Below, one piece after another: positions 1 through 11,981 of a stretch of DNA of 64,000 bases. The position numbers and the translations under genes were made by a program. Numbering within the stretch: position 1 is the stretch's first letter; the number at the start of each line of letters is the position of its first letter. Source of the DNA: Gymnopilus junonius (lineage: Eukaryota > Basidiomycota > Agaricomycetes > Agaricales > Galerinaceae); assembly GCA_015501075.1 (NCBI GenBank), contig JADNYJ010000065.1:1-64000 (forward strand), written 5' to 3'. The notes beneath the pieces were generated by a model that worked only from the letters and a program-made list of their open reading frames with translations, did not search any database and was not told the origin of the DNA.

Positions 1-1429
1 TAGAACCCAATGCAGCTGCTGGAGTGCTTGGATAATAAGTCCAGGTGCTGCAAACTTGCCAGAGTGCCTGGATCCTGAAATGGTTGCAATGTTCCAAGGG
101 GCTAAAATTAGCAGCCTCGGAATGGAGATCAGTATGGTGACATCATTATGCAATGGCTGTCCCGAAGTACATCCAAACCCATCCCTTGCCATCCACCCCA
201 TCCCGCTCCTCCTGGGGCACGCAAATGCTTGATATAGGTAGAGATTAATTAATAGAACCCACTGGATTTCCCCCTGCCCTGGAATGCACCCCTGATGATG
301 AGCTACACACAAATAGTAGTCTCTGGGGCATTGTTGGCCACTGTTTACATCACCATCAATCCTGAACTATTCCCGCCACCCTCAGCTCACTCTGTATGGT
401 CTATACAGGCTAATACATGACATTGGGGAAGCCACTATAGATGGTAAGATGTCCTTGTAGATGCATGAGGGTCCTTGGCCATCTTTGCAAGCTGATACAT
501 GGTTCTAGCCACTATGGCTGATCATAAAGGATCCATCATTGATGTAACCTGGAGGATTTTGATCCCATATGTATTGAAATTTATTGCTGAAGACTTCTCC
601 TGCATAGGATTCCAATGTCATTGTGAGCTCTACATCATCTGTAATTTTTTTGAAAAATGTCATTAGGTTTTAGCAAATGGTTATGATACATCACCTAGAC
701 TATGAATGTATTCCCATTGCAGGTGCAAAAATATCCAGAAGGTATGAGGTCTGCTATCTCCTCTGCACTAGTAGTTTCAATAAATGGCCAATTTGAACAA
801 TAACGTGACCTGCTAGATAAGTCTCTGATGATTTGTACAAGAGCCAATCAATTTCATAATTGAACAATCTTACAATATTAATAAACAGTTTGCATGCATA
901 CTCACATAGTAGACAGCAGGGAAATTTTACCAGGGAGTACATCTTTAGACCAGCAATAACATGAATAGATGCATATTGAACTCTAGAATTCCAAATATAC
1001 ATACACATGTCAAGGTGGCCTATCAACTGACCAGATCTTTCAGGGTGTTCCCAATTGTGCATACAACCCAGCTGTTCAGATTTTGTTCTTCATCTGGCCA
1101 CTGTTGGTCATCTACCAATGCAAAGATTTATCATATGACATCTTACTTTTCCAATAGGTCATTGATGATGATCTAATCACTGAAGCCCATAGCCATATAA
1201 AGTGTATGCTAGATTGCATTTCTCCCAAGTCTGCATTTACATTTTTTACCAACATACATCTTAACTATGGGCAATTGCTCAAGCATTACAGTACAACAGG
1301 TCATGGACCAGCTTGAATCAAAGCTATTGAGCACAGCAAAGCTCAAACTGAACAGTGTGAGCTCACCATTCTTATGAATATTTGCTATGCCCATCCCACA
1401 TGGCTCCTTTCCAAGCTTACTTTATATTT
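1..1429. other. Unassigned CpG-poor DNA
   Basis: No reading frame here resembles a protein I recognise. The open frames are short, start at arbitrary methionines and overlap on both strands. The DNA is poor in CpG, like the decayed repeats to its right. It may hold older decayed copies of repeats or the missing first exon of the pseudogene that follows, but I could not match any part to another segment of this window. Confidence 0.4.
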
Positions 1430-3800
1430 AATCTGAAGGATTTGATTGAATGTTGCTAGATGGTGCTACACTCCAAGATTATAGTGAGGCCCTAACAAAA
1501 GGCCATTTTGAGAAGGCATTTGGATGTGAATGGGACAGCAATAAAGCCCACTGCTAAGGCTCCAACCATATAGTATACGTATAGGGTCGACAACTTAAAT
1601 ATACGGATACGGTTGTTTAGTGTATATTTACTGTATATATACGGTTATATGGCTAGTTGTATACGGTTCCAAAAAAGAAATAAAAATATTTTTTCTATTT
1701 ACGAAAAACAGAGTTCTACGGCCGCCTATGGGTCAATCCTTCTTGCCTGACATGCTCCTATGCTTTTTGCGAGGTGCTGTAAGCTCGTCTGGGTCTCTCC
1801 AGTTGAAAAGGCCACTCCGAATCCACACCTTTGCTAATAATGCCTCCCGAATAGTCTTGTCGCACATTGATAATGAATGGCAAGCAATTTGAAATTCAGT
1901 GATGCAGTGATCGGCATTGCAACTCAGGGGGGAGGGGTTAAAACAGCAGTTCATGGAGGAAAGCACAGATATATTGGGTTGTAGTGAGGTATAACGATGA
2001 AATGAATGGAAAAGGGATATCACGAAGGGCAGATCAGCCCACAGCGTACGCGTTGAAAGCCTTTGCTGGTGTTGTAGATGGTTGAAGTAAGAGATTGTGG
2101 AGTCACGAACCGTGACATCAGCGTTTATAAGCAATGCCGAGGGTGCCGGGTAAGCCACCTGAGCCTAACCGTATAACTGTACAGTATACTGTATATTTAC
2201 TGTATACTGGGATTTCTCGATGGGGGTCTATACATATACGTATACATATACAGTATTAACCGTATATATACGGTAGGTATATAGTACGGTTGGAGCCTTA
2301 CCCACTGCAATCCACTGGATGTGGATACCATTAATTGAAAAGTTCTTCCTGTTTCAGATTATTGTATCATTGATGGCCATCATGACCTTATGGCAGGCAT
2401 TGGGGCTTATGTTGCAGATGGACTAGAGTATGTGTTTCACATTCCTTTTAACCTTCTCATCAGCACTGATTTACCTGAACATCAGGTCTTCACACTTGGA
2501 CAACTGGATGAAAGGTACTGACCCACATAATTTGATCATATAAGTAAACTCACAAATAGCATTTAAAGATAAGGCATCATCTGATTTATCAGTGGTAATC
2601 AGCAAGTTTTGTGAATATCCTTGCAATAATGCATGGCACCACACAATGTATAATGAAATCTATGACTCCATCAATCCTGATATTGACTCCTACCAACTTC
2701 ACATCTCACTTATATATACCAATGCCACACACACAGAATCAGCAGTCAAGGTCACCCTTCATATTCTGTACTTTGTAGGGGTGAGTTCTTTTGTATGGAA
2801 AATTGTTATCATAATAGCTTTTTTTTTAAAACACATCAGGTTTACTATACTGTCTTGTCCCCAGCTGTCTCAGTGTTCCACAATCTGCAAAGCCAGGCAT
2901 ATAGTTCTGCAGCCCTCTTGCCACTTGTCACTTTGGTATGACTTTACTCCCATTGTATACTGATCTTACCATAGGCACAAACATATTCTAGCCTTCTGTG
3001 ACAAACAATGTTGACCTTGATCAGGCTCTCTATGAATACAACATGCCTAACTTCTATACCAAATGGAACTACTTATATGATAGTGATGAAAAGCCCACAG
3101 ACTTTGCAACCAATGAATCTCAGCCTATCTTTAGCAAGAACCAGGATTTGGCATACTTCAACACTTGCAGCTTGACCAACTACCAGGTTGATGCATATGT
3201 CCAGTTACATATTATGGAGTACATCATGACCTCCAAATTTCCCAATATCCTTCCTAAAATCATGTATGCCTTAGTAGTATTCATATCACTGTGCCTGATC
3301 CTGATTCAGGTGAGTATTTATGCTTCAGTGCACCATATAATAGTCTGACCAATAGATACTTCCTGTTAGATGCAGCAAAGGTCATAGGTGGGTCTTCACA
3401 GTCATAAACAGATAATTGCTAAGGTCTTGGGTATTTTAGATGCAGTGAAGGGTGCTATCTCAGCACATTTCCTTGATATTCTGGGCATCCAAGATTTGGG
3501 CAGGTGGAAATATAATGTGCTGGACAAAACATTTGGCATTGGCCTTGCTACCTGGAGGCCAATTAGAATCAATGTGCTGATTACTTACTACTCTAGCAGC
3601 AAAAAGATTCTGGTAGAAGGGAAAGAGGTGACTGTTGATATGATATATCTGTATTTTTTTGGGGTGAGTCAGCACATACTAGCCATCATCTCCTAGGGAT
3701 GATTGACTCTTTTAAGGTCATCTATGAGCTCCAAACTTCCCCTATTGTGCAGGACATGTGACAATCATTGTGTCTTAATATTCCTGGAGTAGTTATGGTA
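1430..3800 (+). pseudogene. Decayed, truncated copy of the unknown 616-aa family
   Basis: This is a degenerate relative of the gene at 31632-34094. Exon order and several splice phases match. The exon around 1440-1546 continues after the MITE at 2309-2432, then a nine-residue exon ends LDNWMK near 2517. The exon at about 2572-2778 ends in YFVG, the exon at about 3000-3217 contains FSKNQDLAYFNT, and a later one (about 3450-3664) contains LDKTFGIGLATWRPIRIN and ends YFFG. A further piece near 3718-3797 reads IYELQTSPIVQDM followed by a stop. The C-terminal ~230 residues of the intact gene are missing. Arg codons are lost and stops gained, mostly through C-to-T or G-to-A changes, so it cannot make the full protein. 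Homology to the intact copy is direct from the sequence; the decay mechanism is inferred. Confidence 0.8.
1555..2300. mobile_element. Non-autonomous hAT-type MITE inside the pseudogene
   Basis: The 746-bp element begins TAAGGCTCCAACC and ends with the reverse complement GGTTGGAGCCTTA. It is flanked by identical 8-bp direct repeats CCCACTGC at 1547-1554 and 2301-2308, the target duplication size of hAT elements. The subterminal 60-130 bp on both sides are rich in repeated tatac and gtata words. The open frames inside (on both strands, up to 141 codons) show no transposase motif, so it would need a transposase in trans. Removing it rejoins the coding homology on either side. Confidence 0.85.
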
Positions 3801-4566
3801 CTTCTTTACACACCATTGATTATATCCTCTGACACATGTATGAAAAAATATCAATTTGCTCAGTTTCCAGATACGTATGACAGAGAATTTAGAATTGGTG
3901 TCAGTATAGCAGGTATGAAATGAGTTAGAGTGTAATCCAGGTTTGTGCCACAAACATATCACATACAGTGACAGGGTTATCCAGCCAAAGCCTTGTTTCA
4001 ACTCCACCACTAACATTTTGTCATCAACCTCATTACTATGTCACCAGGCACCATTCACTTGTAACCAATATCACTGGGATCTTCAGCATATACTATGTTC
4101 AAAGACATGTAAAATGAATTCTGAGGTGGCATCTAGTCAGACCTTGATGGAACCTCAGCTGGATTGTTTTAGCTTATGTGGCAGATCTTGCATACTTCTA
4201 AGAACTTGGCCTGCTGTGCCCACTGCTTTGCTATAGTTTGTTTAATTCACCACATTGCTCTGCAAATTGGGCAGTGGGGGAGGCCATACCTAACCTATAG
4301 TCAGCTTGCAAATGCTCCTTTGTTGAGGTGGAGTGCATTTTCCAGCCATGTTTGGAGCTGTGGATGTATGATTGGCACAGCAGTAAGGTGAGCTCTGCCT
4401 GAGATCTGAACTGCATCCAGTTGGAAGCTTTGTGGCATGGCTGGGAGAGTCAGGATAGGTGATATTGAGAGGGATATACTCATGAAATGTTAAATGTGTT
4501 GAGGCTGATGTGGGCCAGATAGATGGCAGAAGCCAGAGAAGGTAGGGATGTGCCTGAGCCAGGTGG
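3801..4566. other. Unassigned DNA left of the copia element
   Basis: No supported gene. Short frames on both strands overlap one another and carry no recognisable motif. The segment is CpG-poor. It directly abuts the 5' LTR of the copia element, and its last bases do not match the bases that follow the 3' LTR, so no target duplication can be defined. Confidence 0.4.
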
Positions 4567-4996
4567 TGTTGACATGATAAGTGTCCATGTGACTACTCAC
4601 ATGACTCACATGACATGCATGATCAGACATCTATATACAACTAGATCCAGTAACGACAGAGTATCACAGTCATCTTATATGACTAAAAACATGTGATCAC
4701 TTAGTGAGCATATTACTCATCCTATGAGTAGATATTAGTAATTACATAGTAATTAGCTGAGTAATTGCCTTATGCATTACTCATACATAGTTAGTCACTG
4801 CATGTCCTGTAGGTATATAAGGACGCTCTAAACAGCATCCTAATATAAGTCATTTGCACTTCTAAGTAGTGCCTAAGTAGTCACCTTAGCACTAGTCTCT
4901 CACAACCCAGGTAAGATAGTAGTTACAACAATACTATGCAGAGCACATTGTGCATTCAGTGGTTTACCGCTGTATGTACTACTTGCTGCTCAATAG
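4567..4996 (+). repeat. 5' LTR of the copia element
   Basis: Starts TGTTGACATGATAAGTG and ends near CTGCTCAATAG; the same sequence recurs at 11551-11981. The exact 3' edge is uncertain by a few bases because both copies share CAATAG before they diverge. A TATA-like word (gtatataagg, about 4812) could be its promoter. Small differences from the other LTR are scattered through the repeat. Confidence 0.85.
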
Positions 4997-5430
4997 GTTA
5001 TGGGCCCCCATAGCAAAGCATGCTGTTCGCCATTGGCAGAACCTGCTGGACATTGAGTTTGCCTTAGGGCAGAACCTGTTTAGCATTGTTCGCCATTGTG
5101 CAGAACCTGCTCAGCATTGGTCTGTAGCTTACTTCTACCTGGGAAGATAGTTCACCGTTAGGCAGAACATCGACCACAGCTGTTCGTCGCTAGACAGAAC
5201 ACTCTCCCACAATTGTTCACTACCATGTGCAACATTGTACAGGGCCTTGTCATGTGGGCCCGGACATCTGTCACTGTCTGGACAAATTGCCCTTAAGGGG
5301 TTAATTCCATGTCTGGTGCAGGTATTTTTAGCAGTGCTTTCCTTATTTAGCACGCTTCTTACACACCTGTCACTGACACAACCCAGCCTTTTTCTTAAAC
5401 AGAAATCAACTATCCAAACAACTCAACAAG
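4997..5430 (+). other. Copia untranslated leader with degenerate short repeats
   Basis: The primer-binding region should start at once after the LTR (gttatgggccccc), but I could not assign the priming tRNA. From about 5018 to 5230 a word close to TTCGCCATTGGCAGAACCTG recurs at irregular spacing, in degraded form. It lies between the LTR and the gag start and has no supported reading frame of its own. Confidence 0.45.
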
Positions 5431-6303
5431 ATGTCTTCTGTCAAAAACACCACTTCCATCTCCTTCTCTGCCTCCGACCTTCTGAAATTTGATGGTCATC
5501 CCTACCACCAATGGGCATCAAAGATAGAGGCTGTCATCCTCCGTATGGATGTTAAAGCCATCCTTGAAGGCACCCTTATTGCTCCTTTGGAGCAACAAAT
5601 TAGGGAACCTGCCTTCCCCTCTGGCACTCATGCCACTGATACCACTCCTGCTGTTGGGCCTACCCAGGGTGATCTCAACCTGTATAATGCCCACTTCTCT
5701 TGCTGGACTGCCACTGAGGAAACATACTGCCAAAAATTGGAGAGTTTCAACTCCAAGAATTCCAAGGCACTTGGCCTTTTGGCCATGTGCCTCGACACTG
5801 GTATTTGGGACCAGGTTAAAACCCTGTCTGTGGCTGAAGCATGGGATTGGATCAAAATGAAGTACTCCAAGGAGATGTTTGTCGAGACCCTCAAGGACTT
5901 TAGGGTCCTCATGAATCTCAAGATTGATCTCTCTGATCCCAACCCCCAGTTTGCCAAGTTCCAATTTCATTATGGACGTCTCCCATCCATTAATGATACA
6001 AATGCCACAACGACATCCGGCACCTCCATCATGGTACCCATGGTTTCGCAATCTTTGGTGTGCCTAATTCGAGCCCTATCGGGTGCTGACCCAGATCCTT
6101 CTCACATGGCAGTCGATTCCGAACTGCTTATGGCAGAAGATTGGAATCAAATGAATGGGGTAGTGTCACAAGGCGATCTTGCCTATGTGGACAATGATGA
6201 GGAGTATATCTCCTTTGGGGAAGAAGATCTTCCACCACCACACCGATCGGTGAGTCCCTTCATCTCGGATCGCACTATATTGGTGCAGATGGGAATGTCA
6301 TAA
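5431..6303 (+). CDS. Copia Gag polyprotein (UBN2-like), 290 aa frame
   Basis: This is the retroelement's structural protein, which in this family packages element RNA into cytoplasmic particles. The frame starts at MSSVKNTT. It has the pattern typical of copia Gag proteins: FDGHPYHQWASKIEAVI near residues 24-40, a WTATEETY segment near 93-100, and AEAWDWIKMKYS near 135-146. The start is the first ATG after the leader and shortly precedes the conserved region. No zinc knuckle is visible before the stop at 6301-6303. The frame ends before protease, which lies in another frame, so gag and pol are no longer continuous. Confidence 0.8.
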   Translation: MSSVKNTTSISFSASDLLKFDGHPYHQWASKIEAVILRMDVKAILEGTLIAPLEQQIREPAFPSGTHATDTTPAVGPTQGDLNLYNAHFSCWTATEETYCQKLESFNSKNSKALGLLAMCLDTGIWDQVKTLSVAEAWDWIKMKYSKEMFVETLKDFRVLMNLKIDLSDPNPQFAKFQFHYGRLPSINDTNATTTSGTSIMVPMVSQSLVCLIRALSGADPDPSHMAVDSELLMAEDWNQMNGVVSQGDLAYVDNDEEYISFGEEDLPPPHRSVSPFISDRTILVQMGMS

Positions 6304-6308
6304 CTAAA

Positions 6309-7061
6309 ATGGCTCAACAGAGCCAGAATGATATGTATGAGATGATGCGGGATTCAGACCTGATCTCTTATGAGGATGAGTTAGAGCAGAATCATGGTGA
6401 TTCAGTGCTCCTCCCTCATCCAGACTGGCAAGTACCTTCTTGTTCACATGCTGACAAGATACTAACTGATCAACCCACAGGTATTAATACGCTGTATGGG
6501 GTAGATAGTATACTAAATTTATTTACTATCTATAATATATACCTTGATCATGTTGTCTCTTGTGTGAACTGTAAGGGAAAGGAATGTCAGAAGACATTTG
6601 AGGAATGGCTTGTAGATTCCGGAGCATCCATGCATTTTTCTGGACAAATCTCTGACTTCTCGGAACTTACCAAATTTCCAAGCAAAGAAAGACCAAGGGT
6701 CCAAACTGCTAATGGCATAGCCTATGTCGATGGATTTGGTACTGTTTTTATTGAAACAGAAGTTACCGATAAGAATAATACTGTGATGCATGAAACATTG
6801 TGACTTCATCCAGTATTCTACATGCCTGATGTGACTGTACGACTTCTGTCGATGGGTCAAATCCTCAGTGCAGGAAATGTTATATTAGGTGATTCACGAT
6901 CACTTAATTTCATATCCAAAGAGAATAGCCGCACCATTCTAAATGCATTGCCGAAGCATTCTCATCATGACACTATGTTTTGGGTTAAGTCACGGATCAT
7001 CTCTGGAAAGAACTTGATCACAATGAAATTGGTACATGCCAAGATTAAATCTATGGCATAG
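6309..7061 (+). pseudogene. Copia protease and pre-integrase region, broken
   Basis: The aspartic protease is marked by WLVDSGASMHF (about 6607-6639), which carries the catalytic DSG triad. It continues into TANGIAYVDGFGTVF, a flap-like segment. The frame stops at a TGA at 6801-6803, after HETL, where the family normally continues into LHPVFYMPDV. That reading then resumes and carries VRLLSMGQILSAGN, a conserved copia pre-integrase segment, to a second stop at 7059-7061. The first stop is consistent with a CGA to TGA change. The role would be maturation of the Gag-Pol polyprotein, but the polyprotein is now interrupted. Confidence 0.75.
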
Positions 7062-8239
7062 ATGACTCGGACACCCTTCCACTCAAGTGTTCGAGAAGTT
7101 TAAGGCTAATTCTGAAAACTTCCCATCTATTAAAGTCCGAAGGATGCTGGTATATGCGAAGGTTGCGCAAAAGGAAAGATGCATGCAGCTCTTTCCCAGA
7201 CAATGTCAAACATGCAACCAGACCATTCCAGCGGATCCATTCAGACCTTAAGGAGTATCAGTGACTTCATATCACCATACAAATATTTCATTTCCTTTAT
7301 TGATGATCACATGTCAATACTTGGGTCACCTCCTCAAACGAAAGAGTGATGTGAAAGATGCCACCAGGCAATTCTTAGCCATGGTGAAAACCAAGTATAA
7401 TGCCAAAGTCAAGCAGTGGATGAGCGACAATGGCAGTGAATACATTGATAAGGAATATATTGAAATCCTTAAGGATCTTGGGATCGAGATCCAAAGAAGC
7501 GTACCACATCAGCCCCAAATGAATGGTCGAGCTGAATGCTTCAATCGGACTTTAGATGAGAAAGCCGAGTCTATGCACCTATTAGCCTGTCTTCCTGACA
7601 GCTGGTGGGAGTTTTGCGTCATACATGCAGTCTATTTATACAATAGAACTCCCATGCGTCGACTCGACTGGAAATCTCCATTTGAACTAATCAATGGAGA
7701 AAAGCCTGATTTGTCACACCTATGGGTATTAGGATGTGGGCATATGTGTTCCTTCCCAAGGATACATGGGCAAATAAACTTTTGCCCAAATCCGAGTTGA
7801 TGATATTCCTTGGATATCGTGGACATCATTCTAATATGATGTTCATGCGAAGCCCCAACAATGTTCTATTCATAGCTGCCATGGCACTTTTTGATGAACA
7901 CTTGTTTCCTAAATGCCAAAAGGCTAAAGTACTACCACTTACCCAAATACGTAAGTGCACCTCCCTGGAGGAACCTGTTTTGGAAGTGGAGGACAGTGAT
8001 TCTCATGATGGTGATGAACCATCCTATAGACCACCCCCAAATAATCTGTCAAGTGAGACTGGGGAACCTCGTGATGACGAGCCACCCAAGACTCCACCTC
8101 CTGAGTCACCAGCAGATACTTGTCCAAGTATGCCTTCTACTCCTAGGCAAGGACTGAGTTCTAATCTCCCACCACCTGCACCGTGGAAACCCTGTGCCGG
8201 TCCATCAGGGGGAGCTGCCGGTGATGCTCCAAGAAGGAG
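7062..8239 (+). pseudogene. Copia integrase, broken by frameshifts and an insertion
   Basis: A zinc-finger half-site ICEGCAKGKMH is readable near 7154-7186. The core follows, with FISFIDDH around 7290 (first Asp), WMSDNGSEY at 7417-7443 (second Asp) and HQPQMNGRAE at 7507-7536 (catalytic Glu). The downstream frame from 7722 carries FLGYRGHH and a proline-rich linker, then is cut at 8239 by the hAT-type element. Frame changes near 7260 and 7730 mean it cannot be translated as one chain. The enzyme would join element cDNA to the genome; motif identity is clear and function is lost. Confidence 0.8.
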
Positions 8240-9681
8240 TAGGGAAAAGCACGGGTCAGGCATACCCAGATGGGTCACAGGTACGGGTCCGGGTAGCGCC
8301 CAGTAGACCCGCGACCCGGAGGTACCCGAGATATTATACAGGCGAAGTCAGCCGGCCGCATAATTCCGAACCGCTGATCAGCCTGATTCAGCCATCTTTG
8401 ATGATGCGTCTCCCTCTCAGTGCTCACCACCACCACTCTCTAGGGAATGGCACGGGTTACCCGCGGGTATTTGACGGGTTTTTAGTGTTAGCTATGTAGA
8501 GAAAAATTCTAGCTTTCTAACGCAATTTTTTTCATGGAAAACGGTTGAGAAATGGCTGAGCTACACTTCTGTGAAGTTTGAGCCCATTGTGTGATGAACT
8601 GATGCCACAGCAAGATGATTTCCAAGCTGTGTTGACCAAATTCGGACACTTTCCCAATTTGGCATACCCGTGATCAATGTTGGGCCCATTGCGGCAACAC
8701 CATCAAAGTTATAAGGTCCAAACTTGCAGAGGGCATAACTCAGCCATTTCTTAACAGATTTACATGAAAAAAATTGTAAAATTTTCAGAAACCCTAATAC
8801 CAAAAACCCGTCAAATACCCGCGGGTAACCCATGCCATTCCCTACCACTCTCCTTCCTCCTTCCTCTTCTCCTCCCCTCTCTCGCTCTCAGGACCGTGCC
8901 TGTGTGCCCCTCCCCTCGTCTGAGGGATGTGGGCACACTTTTCTTGGCTGGATGACGCTGGACACGCAGGGGGGACCCATGTAGTGGGAGGCCCAACCAG
9001 GTGTGTAGCAGACGGGCTTGCGAACGACTCGCGAGCTCATTCTGCTCTTTTTCTCCTTCTTTTTTTCCATGCTAACTACTGCCTATGACCTCACAGGCGC
9101 GCTGCCTCCGCATCCCTCGCTTGCAATCATGAGACAGAGGTTTTCTGCCTGGACGACACTTACAACACACCGCCTCCCTTGCAGCAAACGCAAGATGGGA
9201 CGGTTTTACGTGCTTGTGCATGGTCCCACAGCACCATCACGACATCTGTCATCGCCGCCACCCACTGCCCGTCTGGTTTATTCAGACGTGGCAATTTCGT
9301 TTCATTCATCCCAGGTGAGGTAAGAATGAGCTCACGACTGTGGGCTCGTTCTTTTCTTTACTGACGATATACGTGCTATGTTCCACAGTTCCATCTCTAC
9401 CACAGCATGCTGCTGCCGCCATTGCTTCCCACCTGCCGCCGTTGCTCCCCTTCCCTCGTTTTCGACGTTCGACGCTGACACAATGCACCTACCCCCCTTA
9501 TCTAACCCTCGCGACATGCAGAAGGATGCCATTTGGTGTCTGCGCTGCCACCGCGAGGCATACAATATGCCTCAAAGAAATACCCGTCACCCGTGTACCC
9601 ATGGCGTGGTGACCCGTGGGTGTATGGGTACGGGTATGGGTTAGCGTCTGGGTACCCACGGGTTACCCGTGCTCATCCCTA
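8240..9681. mobile_element. Non-autonomous hAT-type element inside copia pol
   Basis: The 1442-bp insert starts TAGGGAAAAGCACGGGT and its right end, read in reverse, starts TAGGGATGAGCACGGGT. It is flanked by perfect 8-bp duplications AGAAGGAG at 8232-8239 and 9682-9689. Removing it rejoins the copia linker coding sequence. Unlike the copia element around it, it keeps many CpG dinucleotides, mainly in cgggt/acccg words at both ends. None of the frames inside resembles a transposase. Confidence 0.88.
8441..8844. mobile_element. 404-bp foldback MITE nested inside the hAT-type element
   Basis: Both ends read TAGGGAATGGCAYGGGTTAC inward, and the inverted homology continues imperfectly for more than 100 bp, including a shared aagaaatggctgag-like word. 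The 8-bp target duplication CCACTCTC lies at 8433-8440 and 8845-8852. The terminal words resemble those of the host element (TAGGG, cacgggt), so both probably used related transposases. The interior is non-coding. Confidence 0.88.
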
Positions 9682-9689
9682 AGAAGGAG

Positions 9690-11489
9690 CACTCATGAGA
9701 GTAAAAGTACGCAAAAAGAAGGGAATGTATACCCTCCTGGTACAGCCACCGATAGAGATCGCTGGCACAGATTAGACATAACCGGATCCGCTCCAAATTT
9801 GTCTATGGCCTCTAGTGACCATGTGGCTGAGTACCTGTACAATCCCAATATGGGAGCAGAAGGGGGAGCACATTGGCATGCCTATTTACTTTCTAAGGCA
9901 ATTTCTGATAGTGCACTTCCAGATCCATTGAACGTCCGAAATTGGACTAGTAAAGATCTTAGCCAGCTACCTGCCGATAAACAACAGGAATGGCACAAGG
10001 CTCAATTCGAAGAATTAGAGCCCTTCGTAAATGAAAAGTTTATGAGCTTGCTGACCTACCTCCAGGCCAAAAGGCCATCAAAAATCATTGGGTTTTCGAT
10101 ATTAAGTCCAATGGACATAAAAAAGCCCATCTAGTTGCCAAGGGATTTTCCCAAATAGAAGGCCTAGACTATGATGAGATCTTCTCACCGGTTGTCCAGT
10201 TCAAGTTGGTCTGCACAATCTTAGCCTTAGCAACACTTGAGAAATGGCATATAGAGTCCCTTGATGTCAAATCAGCTTTCCTATATGGGAAACTTGATGA
10301 GGAGATATATATGGAACAGCCTGATGGCTTTACCATAAAGGGACAAGAGAAGAAAGTACTCCGCCTGCTCAAAGCTATCTATGGGCTAAAACAAGCTGCA
10401 TATGCATGGTGGTCTGAACTTGATCGCTCCCTCAAAGAGCTCAGTTTCACATGCCTATATGCTGATGCTGGCATATTTGTCACAAGACATAGTGACGGGA
10501 CCATTGTCATTATGTTGGCATATGTTGATGATATTATTGTCACAGGTCCCAACACCAAGTTAGTCCGACAAAAGAAGCAGTTATTTATGACTGCATGGGA
10601 ATGTTGAGACCTAGGTGTATGTCAGGAGTTTCTCCACATGAGAATCAGGTACATAAAAGGCAAGACCTACATCGATCAAATGCTGTACCTTAATAAGATT
10701 CTTATATGCTTCAGAATGATGAATGCAAAAGTGGCACAGACTCCATTACCTACCGGGTATAAGCCAGAACCCTTTACAGGCATGAGTTTGGCTTCACTTC
10801 AGTCAGAGTATCAATCGGTGATCAGTTCCCTGCTATATTTAATGCTAGGAACACGACCCAATATAGCCTTTGCTGTAACACAGATGGCTAAGTTCACTGC
10901 AAACCCATCTGATGAACATCTGAACCATGCTAAATATATCATGTGCTACCTTGTCAGTACGCGCAACTATGCACTTGTGTTCGATGGAAACAGGAATAAA
11001 GGCTTGTATGCCTACTGTGACGCCTCATACGGTGATGATAGAACAGAGCCTGATCGCATACGTCGATCTACACAGGGATACTTCTTTTCCCTTGCTAGCA
11101 GGAGTATCAAATGGCACTCCAAAACGCAGACTCTAGTATCAATGTCATCCACAATGGCAGAATACATGGCACTCTCTGACTGTGCACGTGATTGTGCATG
11201 GTTTAAGATTCTATTCGAAGAACTTGGGATGTCAATCCCATACGTTCCCTTATATGGAGATAGTCATGGAGCTATTTTTAACTCGCAAAATCCCATCACC
11301 CAAAAAGGGATAAAGCACATTGAAATACGCTACCACTATATCCGGGAACAAATAGAACTTGGGAACATTAAGATAGAGCACGTTTCTACAGACAAAAATG
11401 TTGCCGATATGTTCACCAAGAATCTAGGCCCTACCCTGTTCCTTAAACATAGACAGGCTCTAGGCATAGAGTTCTATCCCTTAGAATAG
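9690..11489 (+). pseudogene. Copia reverse transcriptase and RNase H, broken
   Basis: The linker resumes at 9690. Reverse transcriptase follows a frame change near 10090 and shows KKAHLVAKGFSQ, DVKSAFLYGKLDEEIYMEQP, LYGLKQ-type AIYGLKQA and the catalytic AYVDDIIVTG (about 10516-10545). A stop at 10605-10607 (TGA) interrupts it. The last frame (10638-11489) holds RNase H, with AYCDASYGDD, SSTMAEYMAL and the family's terminal NVADMFTKNLG. These domains would copy element RNA into DNA. Two frame interruptions and the upstream insertion make it non-functional. Confidence 0.85.
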
Positions 11490-11540
11490 AATACTGACAC
11501 ATCATGTCAGAACAAGTATGTGCGCTAACGCGGCACTACT

Positions 11541-11550
11541 TGAGGGGGAG
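11541..11550 (+). other. Polypurine tract of the copia element
   Basis: TGAGGGGGAG lies directly before the 3' LTR, the position where RNase H leaves a primer for plus-strand DNA synthesis. This placement supports the LTR start at 11551. Confidence 0.75.
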
Positions 11551-11981
11551 TGTTGACATGATAAGTGACCATGTGACTACATCACATGACTCACATGACA
11601 CACCTGATCAGATGCATCTATACGCGACTAGATCCAGTGACGACAGAGTATCACAGTCATCTTATATGACTAAAACATGTGATCACTTAGTGAGCATATT
11701 ACTCATCTTATGAGTATATATTAGTAATTACATAGTAATTAGCTGAGTAATTGCCTTATGCATTACTCATATGTAGTTAGTCACTGCATGTCCTGTAGGT
11801 ATATAAGGATGCTCTAAACAGTGTCCTAATCTAAGTCATTCATACTTCTGTAGTAGCCTAAGTAGTCACCTTAGCACTAGCCTCTAACAACCCAGGTAAG
11901 CTAGTAGCTACATCGATACTATGCAGGGCACATCGTGCATACAGTGGTTGCTCACTGTATGTACCACTTGCTACTCAATAG
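11551..11981 (+). repeat. 3' LTR of the copia element
   Basis: Direct repeat of 4567-4996, starting TGTTGACATGATAAGTG. It differs at scattered sites; for instance the left LTR reads tatacaac where this one keeps tacgcgac, so CpG sites have been lost in the left copy. Confidence 0.85.

Larger units (their letters stand above)
4567..11981 (+). mobile_element. Ty1/copia LTR retrotransposon, decayed and with nested insertions
   Basis: Two ~430-bp direct repeats (4567-4996, 11551-11981) flank gag, protease, integrase, reverse transcriptase and RNase H in that order. Integrase before reverse transcriptase is the Ty1/copia arrangement. The coding part is broken by stops and frame changes after gag, and by the hAT-type element at 8240-9681, so it is not autonomous. 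The two LTRs have clear small differences, including positions where one has CG and the other CA or TG, so insertion is not recent. No matching target-site duplication is visible. Confidence 0.9.

Noticed and set aside
8240..9681. Protein-coding cargo in the hAT-type element
   Set aside because: Frames up to about 100 codons are low-complexity Pro/Ser/Arg readings of GC-rich DNA without transposase motifs.
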